Source: Planctomycetaceae bacterium (lineage in GTDB: Bacteria > Planctomycetota > Planctomycetia > Pirellulales > Thermoguttaceae). Taken from it: DNA of 6,193 nt. The stretch is taken from positions 1 through 6,193 of the forward strand of contig JAIRTV010000001.1 in assembly GCA_031254675.1 (NCBI GenBank), in the 5' to 3' direction. The notes beneath the pieces were generated by a model. The model had not been told where the DNA came from. It was given only the letters and a program-made list of their open reading frames with translations, and searched no databases. Position numbers and translations under genes: made by a program. Shown here in pieces: positions 1 through 5,464 of this stretch; the stretch's first letter is position 1; each line of letters begins with the position of its first letter.

Positions 1-4
1 AGGA

Positions 5-754
5 TTAGAGTTGAGCGGTGGTCAACGATTCGTTGACTTGGTGAAGACCACATTCTGTTTTGAGTTGCCCCGACCAACGTCCGGCACGTTCATCTTCATC
101 CGGTAACGTTGGACGTGTACACGGTGCACAACCAATACTTTTATAACCGCGATCATAAAGAATATTGTACGGAATCGATTCTGCAACAATTTTGTTCCAA
201 ACATCTTTGTTTGTCCATAACGCAAGCGGCGCAATCTTGATAAGACCAAAACGAGTATCCCAACTAATAACCGGCGTGTTAGCACGAGTTGGTCCCTGAT
301 CACGCCGAAGACCGGAAATCCATGCATCATACTTTGGAGCAATTGATTCTAGAACACAAATTTTCCGGTCGTAACAACAACGATTCGAATCAATCCGGTA
401 TAATGGTCCACCATGTTTTGCCTCATATTCCGAAATAGAAGTTTTGGCTGAATACCGGATCACTTCAATTCCGTATTTCTTGTTAAAACATTCTAAAAGT
501 TCCAGCGTTTCAGAAAATTGATAACCGGTGTCAAGATTAAATACCGGAATTTTCGTTTCAATTTGAGCAAGAATCGAAAGAATCACACAACCACTACTAC
601 CAAACGCCGTTCCCATCGTCAACTTCGGTGCATAAGTCGCAATCGCCCAACGAAGAATCGTTTCAGGACTACTGCCTTCAAGTTTTTCGTTCCAATATTT
701 AATCGATTCTATTTGTTCTGGTGTTGCTTGTTTCGGTTGAAATGTTACGTTCAT
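5..754 (-). CDS. cysH: Assimilatory adenylyl-sulfate (APS) / phosphoadenylyl-sulfate reductase, Fe-S type
   Basis: A cytoplasmic enzyme that reduces activated sulfate to sulfite plus AMP (or PAP), with thioredoxin as usual donor. Numbered from the ATG (249 aa), it shows a PP-loop-like FGSSGC at 51-56, LDTG at 74-77, the Arg-rich SGLRRDQGPTR at 147-157, and the C-terminal ECGLH at 234-238, whose Cys235 is the expected catalytic thiol. It also has CC at 126-127 and CxxC at 209-212. In this family those four cysteines ligate a [4Fe-4S] cluster and generally mark APS-using enzymes (EC 1.8.4.10), although some cluster-bearing CysH proteins also accept PAPS. There is no fused thioredoxin domain. 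The start is the ATG at 754, because GAGG (761-764) lies six bases upstream. An in-frame TTG at 766 would add four residues but would put the Shine-Dalgarno inside the gene. It is the last gene seen in the cluster, 153 bp after cysA, and may have its own promoter. The TAA stop is four bases from the window edge. Family assignment is firm; APS preference is inferred. Confidence 0.95.
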   Translation of the reverse strand: MNVTFQPKQATPEQIESIKYWNEKLEGSSPETILRWAIATYAPKLTMGTAFGSSGCVILSILAQIETKIPVFNLDTGYQFSETLELLECFNKKYGIEVIRYSAKTSISEYEAKHGGPLYRIDSNRCCYDRKICVLESIAPKYDAWISGLRRDQGPTRANTPVISWDTRFGLIKIAPLALWTNKDVWNKIVAESIPYNILYDRGYKSIGCAPCTRPTLPDEDERAGRWSGQLKTECGLHQVNESLTTAQL

Positions 755-760
755 AGTTGA

Positions 761-764
761 CCTC
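761..764 (-). promoter_or_regulatory. Shine-Dalgarno of cysH
   Basis: GAGG sits six bases before the ATG at 754. It decides the start against the in-frame TTG at 766, which overlaps this element and has no comparable site of its own. Confidence 0.7.
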
Positions 765-798
765 AAACGATAAATTCACTGTATTGTAAAATTTGGTT

Positions 799-827
799 TT
801 TATTTTTATAAATTAAAAGATAGTCAA
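799..827 (-). promoter_or_regulatory. cysH: Candidate sigma70-type promoter for cysH (weak)
   Basis: On the minus strand, TTGACT (827-822, five of six to the -35 consensus) is followed after 17 bases by AATAAA (804-799), a poor -10. The site would start transcription about 40 bases before the cysH ATG. The surrounding spacer is very AT-rich, so chance matches are likely. The call rests on the good -35, the correct spacing and the large cysA-cysH gap. Confidence 0.25.
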
Positions 828-871
828 CAAATATTTAAGGGAACGAATTTAGTAAACTCTCTATTTGAAAT

Positions 872-901
872 AAAAAACGAATTTTCCAACGCAAGGAGAA
901 T
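872..901 (-). terminator. Weak intrinsic-terminator-like hairpin after cysA
   Basis: Seven bases after the cysA stop, ATTCTCC (901-895) can pair with GGAAAAT (887-881) in six of seven positions across a 7-base loop. A run of six T (877-872) follows four bases later. The stem is short and has one mismatch, so it would at best be a leaky terminator that partly separates cysH from the transporter genes. Confidence 0.3.
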
Positions 902-907
902 ATCGGT

Positions 908-1957
908 TCAAATACTGTAATCTTCTTCAAAAACAACCGTTTTTTTAGGAACAACAAATACGGTATCGGTAACTCTAAATTGATATTGCAAATATTTTTC
1001 GTGCGACATTTCAACGAAAATTTCTTTATTATTCCGATCTGTCAATTCAATTTTCGCAATCGAACCGGCTAATTGAACACGGCGGACTGTTGCAGGAAAT
1101 CCAACTCCTTCGGGATTATTCGGTAAAAGTTCAATTTCATGTGGACGTACAAAAAATTGCGTCTGCTTGTCCTCCAATGGTATATCAAAAACAACTTGAC
1201 CGGAAACAACTCGTCCATGAAACAAATTGACACTGCCCAAAAAATCCATCACAAACGCATTTTTCGGATGATGAAAAACCTCTGCCGGTGTTCCATCTTG
1301 TTCGATTTGTCCCTGATTCATCACAATCACACGATCTGCAAGTTCCAACGCTTCTTCTTGGTCGTGTGTTACGAAAACACTCGTCAATTTAATTTCGTCA
1401 TGCAAACGTCGTAACCAACGCCGAAGATTTTGACGAACTCGAGCATCCAAAGCACCAAACGGTTCATCAAGTAACAAAAATTTCGGTTCAATCGCCAACG
1501 CCCGCGCCAATGCAACACGTTGACGTTGACCACCGGAAAGTTGATCAGGATAACGGTTTTCCAAACCATCAAGTTGAATCAAATGAATCAATTCCAAAAC
1601 ACGATCACGAATTTCTGTGCGAGAAAGACGATCACGACCACGACGCACTCGAAGACCAAAAGCAATGTTGTCAAAAACCTTCAAATGACGGAATAAAGCA
1701 TAATGTTGAAACACAAATCCAACTTTTCGTTCAGCAATTCGATTGCCGACAACACTCTTATCCTGAAACAAAATATCAGCGTTCTGATTTGGTTCAAACT
1801 CTTCAAGTCCGGCAATAATGCGCAACAATGTCGTTTTACCGGAACCGGAAGGACCAAGCAATGCAACCAACTCTCCATCAGGAATCTTTAAGTTCACATT
1901 GTTCAACGCCGTGAACTTGCCAAAACGTTTTGTTATGTTTTTAACTTCTATGCTCAT
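908..1957 (-). CDS. cysA: Sulfate/thiosulfate ABC transporter ATP-binding protein
   Basis: The ATPase subunit of the CysTWA sulfate importer; it hydrolyses ATP on the cytoplasmic face to drive uptake. The 349-residue protein has Walker A GPSGSGKT at 35-42, the Q-loop glutamine at 84 (VFQH), signature LSGGQ at 140-144, Walker B LLLDEP with Glu165, D-loop ALDAR near 169-173 and the switch His198. A C-terminal regulatory/TOBE-like part covers about 240-349. Segments such as KVGFVFQHYALFRH and DEPFGALDARVR are characteristic of CysA among the sulfate/spermidine-type ATPases. The ATG at 1957 gives the MSIEV N-terminus typical of CysA. The frame is open 28 codons further, to a GTG at 2041 close to the cysW stop, but that extension has no family counterpart. 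No Shine-Dalgarno is visible before the ATG; a GAGA lies just before the GTG. The gene follows cysW by 100 bp and is probably co-transcribed with it. Confidence 0.97.
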   Translation of the reverse strand: MSIEVKNITKRFGKFTALNNVNLKIPDGELVALLGPSGSGKTTLLRIIAGLEEFEPNQNADILFQDKSVVGNRIAERKVGFVFQHYALFRHLKVFDNIAFGLRVRRGRDRLSRTEIRDRVLELIHLIQLDGLENRYPDQLSGGQRQRVALARALAIEPKFLLLDEPFGALDARVRQNLRRWLRRLHDEIKLTSVFVTHDQEEALELADRVIVMNQGQIEQDGTPAEVFHHPKNAFVMDFLGSVNLFHGRVVSGQVVFDIPLEDKQTQFFVRPHEIELLPNNPEGVGFPATVRRVQLAGSIAKIELTDRNNKEIFVEMSHEKYLQYQFRVTDTVFVVPKKTVVFEEDYSI

Positions 1958-1976
1958 TGTTTTAGTTTTGTGATTT

Positions 1977-2047
1977 GAGATTGGTGTTGCAAATAAATTA
2001 TAATTCTTGTCGTGAAAAATTCTGTTTGCGATACAAACCACAATCTC
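1977..2047 (-). other. Foldable cysW-cysA spacer
   Basis: In the 100-bp spacer, GAGATTG (2047-2041 on the minus strand) is complementary to CAATCTC (1983-1977). Enclosed by them is a hairpin of GTTTG (2038-2034), a five-base loop and CAAAC (2028-2024). The outer stem would overlap the alternative GTG start and end 19 bases before the cysA ATG, which has no Shine-Dalgarno. A role in setting CysA translation is inference; seven- and five-base stems can arise by chance. Confidence 0.3.
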
Positions 2048-2057
2048 TTGTTTTTCG

Positions 2058-2900
2058 CTACGAATTATCGGACATTCTTTCGCGTTTTACTTTCCATTCG
2101 ACGATTGTTTTAGCAAATAGTGTTACGAATGCTAGGGCAGTGAGTAATGTCGCAATGGAAAATGCTCCAACAGCATCATAACCATTGTGAAGCGTTTCAA
2201 TATACAACGGCATTGTATTGGTTTCCCCGCGAATATGCCCCGAAACAACACTGACCGCCCCAAACTCGCCCATCGCGCGAGCATTGCAAAGAATCACTCC
2301 GTAAAGTAATCCCCATTTAATGTTCGGTAACGTAATCTTCCAAAAAATATCCCAACCATTCGCGCCAAGCGACACCGCGGCTTCCTCTTCCAATGTTCCT
2401 TGTTCTTGCATCAACGGAATCAATTCCCGTGCAACAAAGGGGAAAGTTACAAAAATAGTTGCCAGTACAATACCCGGAACCGCAAAAATAATCTTAATGT
2501 CATGATCCATCAACCAACCGCCAAGTGCTGTTTGTCTGCCGAATGCAAGAACAAAAATCAAACCAGCAATCACCGGCGATACCGCAAATGGTAAATCAAT
2601 TAATGTTATCAATATATTTTTGCCCCAAAATTCAAACTTGGCAATACACCACGCCGCCACAATTCCAAATACCACATTCATAGGCACCGCAATGGCAGCC
2701 GTAATAAGTGTCAACCGAATTGATGACCAAGCGTAAGGGTCTTTGAAACTCGCACAATAACCATCTATTCCTTTTCGAAACGCTTCCGCAAAAACCGCCG
2801 CCAACGGTAACACAAGGAACAACGTCAAAAATAAAACACTAATGATAATAAATATCACCGGAATAATTCGGTCTTTCCAATTTATTGCAACATTTTTCAT
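2058..2900 (-). CDS. cysW: Sulfate ABC transporter permease CysW
   Basis: An inner-membrane permease that pairs with CysT to form the sulfate channel on which CysA acts. From the ATG at 2900 it has 280 residues with six hydrophobic segments, at about 12-38, 61-87, 95-120, 138-158, 196-221 and 244-268. The ABC-permease EAA loop is clear: EEEAA at 171-175, its glycine at 179, and ITLPN at 189-193. The stretches IDLPFAVSPVIAGL and MGEFGAVSVVSGHIRGET are typical of CysW rather than CysT. The start is uncertain. The ATG has no Shine-Dalgarno. An in-frame TTG at 2966 would add 22 residues and lies ten bases after GAGGG (2981-2977). E. coli CysW has an N-terminus of intermediate length, so homology does not settle it. 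The TAG stop lies 100 bp before the cysA ATG. It follows cysT closely and is almost certainly in the same operon. Confidence 0.95.
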   Translation of the reverse strand: MKNVAINWKDRIIPVIFIIISVLFLTLFLVLPLAAVFAEAFRKGIDGYCASFKDPYAWSSIRLTLITAAIAVPMNVVFGIVAAWCIAKFEFWGKNILITLIDLPFAVSPVIAGLIFVLAFGRQTALGGWLMDHDIKIIFAVPGIVLATIFVTFPFVARELIPLMQEQGTLEEEAAVSLGANGWDIFWKITLPNIKWGLLYGVILCNARAMGEFGAVSVVSGHIRGETNTMPLYIETLHNGYDAVGAFSIATLLTALAFVTLFAKTIVEWKVKRERMSDNS

Positions 2901-2946
2901 GATTTTGGGATAGGTGGTTTGGAGTTTGGGAGACAAGCGGAGAGAA

Positions 2947-2981
2947 TTATAATTTGCTTGCGACAAAAATCATAATCCCTC
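2947..2981 (-). other. Shine-Dalgarno plus 8-codon mini-ORF ahead of cysW
   Basis: Just after the cysT stop, the minus strand has GAGGG (2981-2977), three bases, then an ATG at 2973 opening a reading frame MIFVASKL that ends in TAA at 2949-2947. It is one frame off from cysW. The same Shine-Dalgarno could instead serve the in-frame TTG at 2966. The element could be a real leader cistron bringing ribosomes towards cysW, a fortuitous ATG beside a TTG start, or the trace of a small indel. The sequence alone does not decide. Confidence 0.3.
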
Positions 2982-2989
2982 AATTTTAA

Positions 2990-3820
2990 TTATCCATTAT
3001 TTATTCGTCTGGCGTACCATTGGGACAGGTTAATGAAAAACATGAGAATAAATGAAGCAACAAGCATCACCACAGCAATAGCAGTTGCTCCAACATAATC
3101 GTACTGATCTAATTTCGCGACAATTAAAAAAGGAGTGATTTCCGTTTTCATCGGCAAGTTGCCGGAAATAAAAACAACCGAACCATATTCACCGAGTGCT
3201 CTTGCAAACGCTAACGTAAAACCGGTTATCAACGCCGGTAACACCGATGGTACAATAATGTACCAAAAAGTTTGGAATTTTGTTGCGCCAAGTGATGCGG
3301 CGGCTTCTTCAACTTCCTTGTCCAGGTCTTCCAAAGTGGGTTGCAAAGTTCGTATTACAAAAGGAATTCCTATAAAAATTAGAGCAACCAACACTCCTGG
3401 TGGTGCGTAGGCGATTTTGATTCCAAACGGAGCCAACAAACTACCCACCCAACCGTTTTTGGCACAAATTGCCGTCAACGCAATTCCCGAAACAGCCGTC
3501 GGTAACGCAAAAGGCATGTCCACAATCGCATCCACAAATCGTTTAGCCGGAAATTTGTAACGAACCAATGTCCATGCAACAATAAAACCAAACACAGCAT
3601 TAATCAATGCAGCAAGGAATGACGCGCCAAAAGACAGTCTATAAGAAAGAAGTACCTGTTTCGATGTAACCGCTTTAAGGAAATCATCAAAACTCATTGA
3701 GGTCGTATTCAACACTAATAACGAAAGCGGTAACAACACAATCAAGCCCAAATATGCTAACGTGATACCGAATGTCAAACCAAATCCCGGTAAAACACTG
3801 TGCTTTTTCATTACGGTCAT
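2990..3820 (-). CDS. cysT: Sulfate ABC transporter permease CysT (CysU)
   Basis: The second inner-membrane permease of the sulfate importer, partner of CysW. The 276-residue protein has six hydrophobic segments, at about 14-37, 62-85, 97-118, 137-157, 194-219 and 243-266. Its EAA loop has EEAAASLG at 171-178 and ends in IIVPSVLP, so the usual LP of the loop is VP here, a minor deviation. DMPFALPTAVSGIALT and RALGEYGSVVFISGNLPMKTE are family-typical CysT segments and separate it from CysW. The start is the ATG at 3820, preceded by a weak AAGAAA-like site. A second in-frame ATG at 3811 is possible but has no Shine-Dalgarno. It lies 125 bp after sbp, with a stem-loop between them, and its stop is 89 bp upstream of the cysW ATG. 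Confidence 0.96.
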   Translation of the reverse strand: MTVMKKHSVLPGFGLTFGITLAYLGLIVLLPLSLLVLNTTSMSFDDFLKAVTSKQVLLSYRLSFGASFLAALINAVFGFIVAWTLVRYKFPAKRFVDAIVDMPFALPTAVSGIALTAICAKNGWVGSLLAPFGIKIAYAPPGVLVALIFIGIPFVIRTLQPTLEDLDKEVEEAAASLGATKFQTFWYIIVPSVLPALITGFTLAFARALGEYGSVVFISGNLPMKTEITPFLIVAKLDQYDYVGATAIAVVMLVASFILMFFINLSQWYARRINNG

Positions 3821-3871
3821 ATTTTCTTGTTTAACGTTATTGTTATGGTATCAGCCGTATTCAATCGAAAT

Positions 3872-3933
3872 GTGAAAGTCCGGCGATTCATTTATTAATT
3901 ATTACTAATTCAAAAATCTCGCCAAACTTTCAC
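3872..3933 (-). promoter_or_regulatory. Stem-loop between sbp and cysT, probable mRNA-stabilising or attenuating element
   Basis: In the transcript, GUGAAAGUUUGGCGA (3933-3919) pairs with UCGCCGGACUUUCAC (3886-3872) over all 15 positions: 13 Watson-Crick pairs and two adjacent G-U wobbles. The loop is 32 bases and AU-rich. On the + strand the same two positions would be C-A mismatches, so the stem is complete only in the direction of transcription. It begins 12 bases after the sbp stop and ends about 50 bases before the cysT ATG. Only three U follow it, so it is not a classical intrinsic terminator. By analogy with the hairpins between malE and malF, it could protect the 3' end of sbp mRNA or cut read-through, giving more binding protein than permease. 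That role is inferred. Confidence 0.6.
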
Positions 3934-3945
3934 GGACAATGTGGA

Positions 3946-5007
3946 TTACTTGTTTATTTTCTTGAAAATTGAATCGTAAATTCCACCATCTTCAAAATGT
4001 TCTTTTTGTGCTTTCTGCCAGCCGCCAAACACTTCGTCAATCGTGAACAATTCCACTTTGATAAAGTTCTTTGAATATTTTGCCAAAATTTCTTTATCAC
4101 GTGGTCGATAAAAATGTTTCGCAACAATTTCCTGTCCTTCTTTACTGTATAAAAAATTCAAATACGCTTCGGCAATTTTACGTGTTCCGCGTTTGTCAAC
4201 AGTTTTGTCCACAATGGCAACTGGCGGTTCCGCTAAAATACTAATTGGCGGAACAACAATATCGAATTTATCATTACCGAATTCTTTGAGGGCAAGAACT
4301 GCTTCATTTTCCCACGCAAGAAGGACATCACCAAGTTCTCGTTGTGCAAAAGCCAGCGTCGATCCGCGTGCGCCGGAATCAAGCGATTCAACATGTTTAT
4401 ACACTTCCGTTGTGTACGCTAACGCTTTTTTCTGTGCCGCTTCAACTTCTTTAGCAAATTGAGAATCATGAAGTTTTTTCAGATCGCCCAGTTCTTTTTT
4501 CAAAATGTAACCCCAACCGGCAAGATAACTCCAACGTGCAACACCTGACGTTTTCGGATTTGCCGCAACCACTCCAACACCTGGTTTAATCAAATCATCC
4601 CATGTCTTAATGTTTTTGGGATTTCCTTTTCGTACTAAAAATACAACCGTCGAAGTGTACGGTGTACTGTTATCCGGTAAACGTTTTTGCCAGTCCGGTG
4701 ATAACAGTTTTGCTTTTTCCGCAATACTGTCAATATCATAAGCCAACGCTAATGTAACAACATCAGCGTCAACCCCGTCAATCACCGCCCGCGCCTGTTT
4801 ACTGCTACCACCATGCGTCGGTGTTACATTAACGGTATCACCGGTTAAGGCTTTGTAGTGTTTTTTGAACGCTTCGTTAAACTCTTTGTAAAGTTCCCGC
4901 GTCGGGTCGTAAGACACATTGATCAGTTTGTAATCGGCTGCGTAAATCGTTGCGGAAAAAAATGCAAGCAACGCGGCTAAAAACAATGTTGTTAAATCTT
5001 TTTTCAT
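3946..5007 (-). CDS. sbp: Periplasmic sulfate-binding protein
   Basis: The solute-binding protein that captures sulfate (possibly also thiosulfate) in the periplasm and delivers it to CysTW. The 353-residue precursor starts MKKDLTTLF, has a hydrophobic core at about 7-20 and a likely cleavage after Ala23 (IYA/AD). There is no lipobox cysteine, so it should be soluble periplasmic protein of a diderm. The mature part has the family signatures NVSYDPTRELY at 30-40, HGGSSKQAR at 65-73, DVVTLALAYD at 82-91, NPKTSGVARWSYLAGWGY at 150-167, SGARGST at 211-217, AWENEA at 231-236 and YRPRD at 300-304. The extent and motifs match Sbp/CysP throughout; the wording is closer to E. coli Sbp as I recall it, but sulfate versus thiosulfate preference cannot be read out. 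An upstream in-frame start at 5028 was rejected because AAGGAG sits six bases before the ATG at 5007. It is the first gene of the transporter operon. Confidence 0.97.
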   Translation of the reverse strand: MKKDLTTLFLAALLAFFSATIYAADYKLINVSYDPTRELYKEFNEAFKKHYKALTGDTVNVTPTHGGSSKQARAVIDGVDADVVTLALAYDIDSIAEKAKLLSPDWQKRLPDNSTPYTSTVVFLVRKGNPKNIKTWDDLIKPGVGVVAANPKTSGVARWSYLAGWGYILKKELGDLKKLHDSQFAKEVEAAQKKALAYTTEVYKHVESLDSGARGSTLAFAQRELGDVLLAWENEAVLALKEFGNDKFDIVVPPISILAEPPVAIVDKTVDKRGTRKIAEAYLNFLYSKEGQEIVAKHFYRPRDKEILAKYSKNFIKVELFTIDEVFGGWQKAQKEHFEDGGIYDSIFKKINK

Positions 5008-5013
5008 GAGATT

Positions 5014-5019
5014 CTCCTT
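5014..5019 (-). promoter_or_regulatory. sbp: Strong Shine-Dalgarno of sbp
   Basis: AAGGAG, six bases before the ATG at 5007, is the best ribosome-binding site in the window. It fixes the start against the in-frame extension to 5028 and fits high expression of a binding protein. Confidence 0.85.
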
Positions 5020-5056
5020 GAAATACAATTAGGGGTTTGATCTATTCTTCACACTT

Positions 5057-5098
5057 ACAATCTCGGTTTTCATTTTTCGTTATGATTACCGAATTTGT
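5057..5098 (-). other. Weak second hairpin in the sbp leader
   Basis: On the minus strand AATTCGGT (5095-5088) can pair with ACCGAGATT (5067-5059) with one bulged G, around a 20-base AT-rich loop. Two more pairs are possible beyond a bulged A. It lies between the main leader hairpin and the Shine-Dalgarno. It is weak and is listed because it adds to the structure of a long leader. Confidence 0.3.
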
Positions 5099-5103
5099 TG
5101 AAT

Positions 5104-5141
5104 TTTCTGTAGCAACACACGACGATGTGTGCCTACAGAAA
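5104..5141 (-). promoter_or_regulatory. Imperfect palindrome (hairpin) in the sbp leader
   Basis: A 38-bp element has perfect 9-bp outer arms (TTTCTGTAG at 5104-5112 and CTACAGAAA at 5133-5141), a two-by-two internal mismatch, five inner pairs (ACACA at 5115-5119 with TGTGT at 5126-5130) and a six-base loop CGACGA. It is more GC-rich than its surroundings and lies about 100 bases upstream of the sbp ATG, between the predicted promoter and the gene. No T-run follows on the minus strand, so it is not a terminator for the upstream reductase. On the + strand six T occur a few bases after it, but no + strand gene ends here. It could be a leader regulatory structure, a protein-binding palindrome, or one copy of a dispersed REP-like repeat. 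It does not match a sulfur riboswitch that I recognise. Confidence 0.55.
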
Positions 5142-5187
5142 CCAACTTTTTTAAGTGTAATAAATATAAACATTTGACGACTTCTTT

Positions 5188-5216
5188 AGTATAGTGCAAA
5201 GTACATGCCAATTCAA
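5188..5216 (-). promoter_or_regulatory. sbp: sbp-cysTWA operon promoter, sigma70-type with an overlapping sigma54-like match
   Basis: On the minus strand, TTGAAT (5216-5211, four of six to the -35 consensus) and TATACT (5193-5188, five of six to the -10) are separated by exactly 17 bases. Transcription would start near 5181 and leave a leader of about 175 nt. The same DNA at 5211-5195 reads TTGGCATGTACTTTGCA. This fits the sigma54 pattern YTGGCACGRNNNTTGCW except at two positions and keeps the GG-N10-GC spacing. The sigma70 reading is the simpler one. The position, downstream of the reductase gene and ahead of sbp, supports a separate transporter operon. Confidence 0.5.
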
Positions 5217-5252
5217 TATGTTTTCATTTTGCCAACATTAAAATAATTTTCG

Positions 5253-5377
5253 ATACTGAAAAATATTACAAAATATTATTGGCACTATGTTTTTTTGTCT
5301 CACATTTCGCATGATTTCTGTGGTTATTCGATTTATATTGTCAACGGGTTCAATGGTTCGATGATTTTTTTCAGTAT
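5253..5377. repeat. 11-bp inverted repeat in the AT-rich intergenic region
   Basis: ATACTGAAAAA at 5253-5263 and TTTTTCAGTAT at 5367-5377 are exact reverse complements, 103 bases apart. The arms lie upstream of the sbp promoter. They could form the base of a large stem in a read-through transcript from the reductase gene or be binding half-sites. The AT-rich sequence makes chance possible, and no target-site duplication or transposon remnant is visible. Confidence 0.4.
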
Positions 5378-5413
5378 ATCTTGTTGTGAAACAATATTGT
5401 AATTTAGTGAAGT

Positions 5414-5434
5414 AAAAAATTAAAGGCAACTTTA
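5414..5434 (-). terminator. Weak terminator-like hairpin after the siroheme reductase
   Basis: About 30 bases after the reductase stop, the minus strand reads TAAAG (5434-5430), loop TTGC, CTTTA (5425-5421), then A, T-run ATTTTTT to 5414. The five-bp stem has only one G-C pair, so termination would be inefficient by itself. Its position and the T-run direction fit the end of the reductase transcript. Confidence 0.35.
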
Positions 5435-5464
5435 TGTCTGTGATATTTAATGGGCTGTGAAATA

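Larger units (their letters stand above)
5008..5464. other. 457-bp AT-rich intergenic region between the siroheme reductase and sbp
   Basis: No convincing gene lies here. In minus-strand order it holds a weak terminator-like hairpin after the reductase, an 11-bp inverted repeat, a 10-bp palindrome ACAATATTGT (5391-5400), the sbp promoter, the leader hairpins and the sbp Shine-Dalgarno. The part from about 5141 to 5464 is clearly more AT-rich than the genes. A 76-codon minus-strand frame that begins across the reductase stop looks like chance composition. Confidence 0.7.

Noticed and set aside
518..760. Plus-strand open frame opposite cysH
   Set aside because: It is antisense to conserved cysH motifs, has a low-complexity Lys/Arg/Thr/Phe-rich product and no ribosome-binding site. 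It is a shadow of the real gene.
1510..1818. Plus-strand open frame of about 100 codons opposite cysA, rich in His and Asp
   Set aside because: The His/Asp-rich stretch is the reverse complement of the Arg-rich segment of CysA. The cysA frame carries all the ABC motifs across the same bases, so the antisense frame is fortuitous.
5104..5141. Hairpin considered as an intrinsic terminator or CRISPR-like repeat
   Set aside because: There is no T-run after it on the minus strand, no + strand gene that would end here, and only one copy in the window with no repeat-spacer periodicity.
5339..5344. A perfect TTGACA on the minus strand as a second sbp promoter
   Set aside because: No acceptable -10 hexamer lies 16-18 bases downstream. 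The TTGAAT/TATACT pair nearer sbp is the better promoter.
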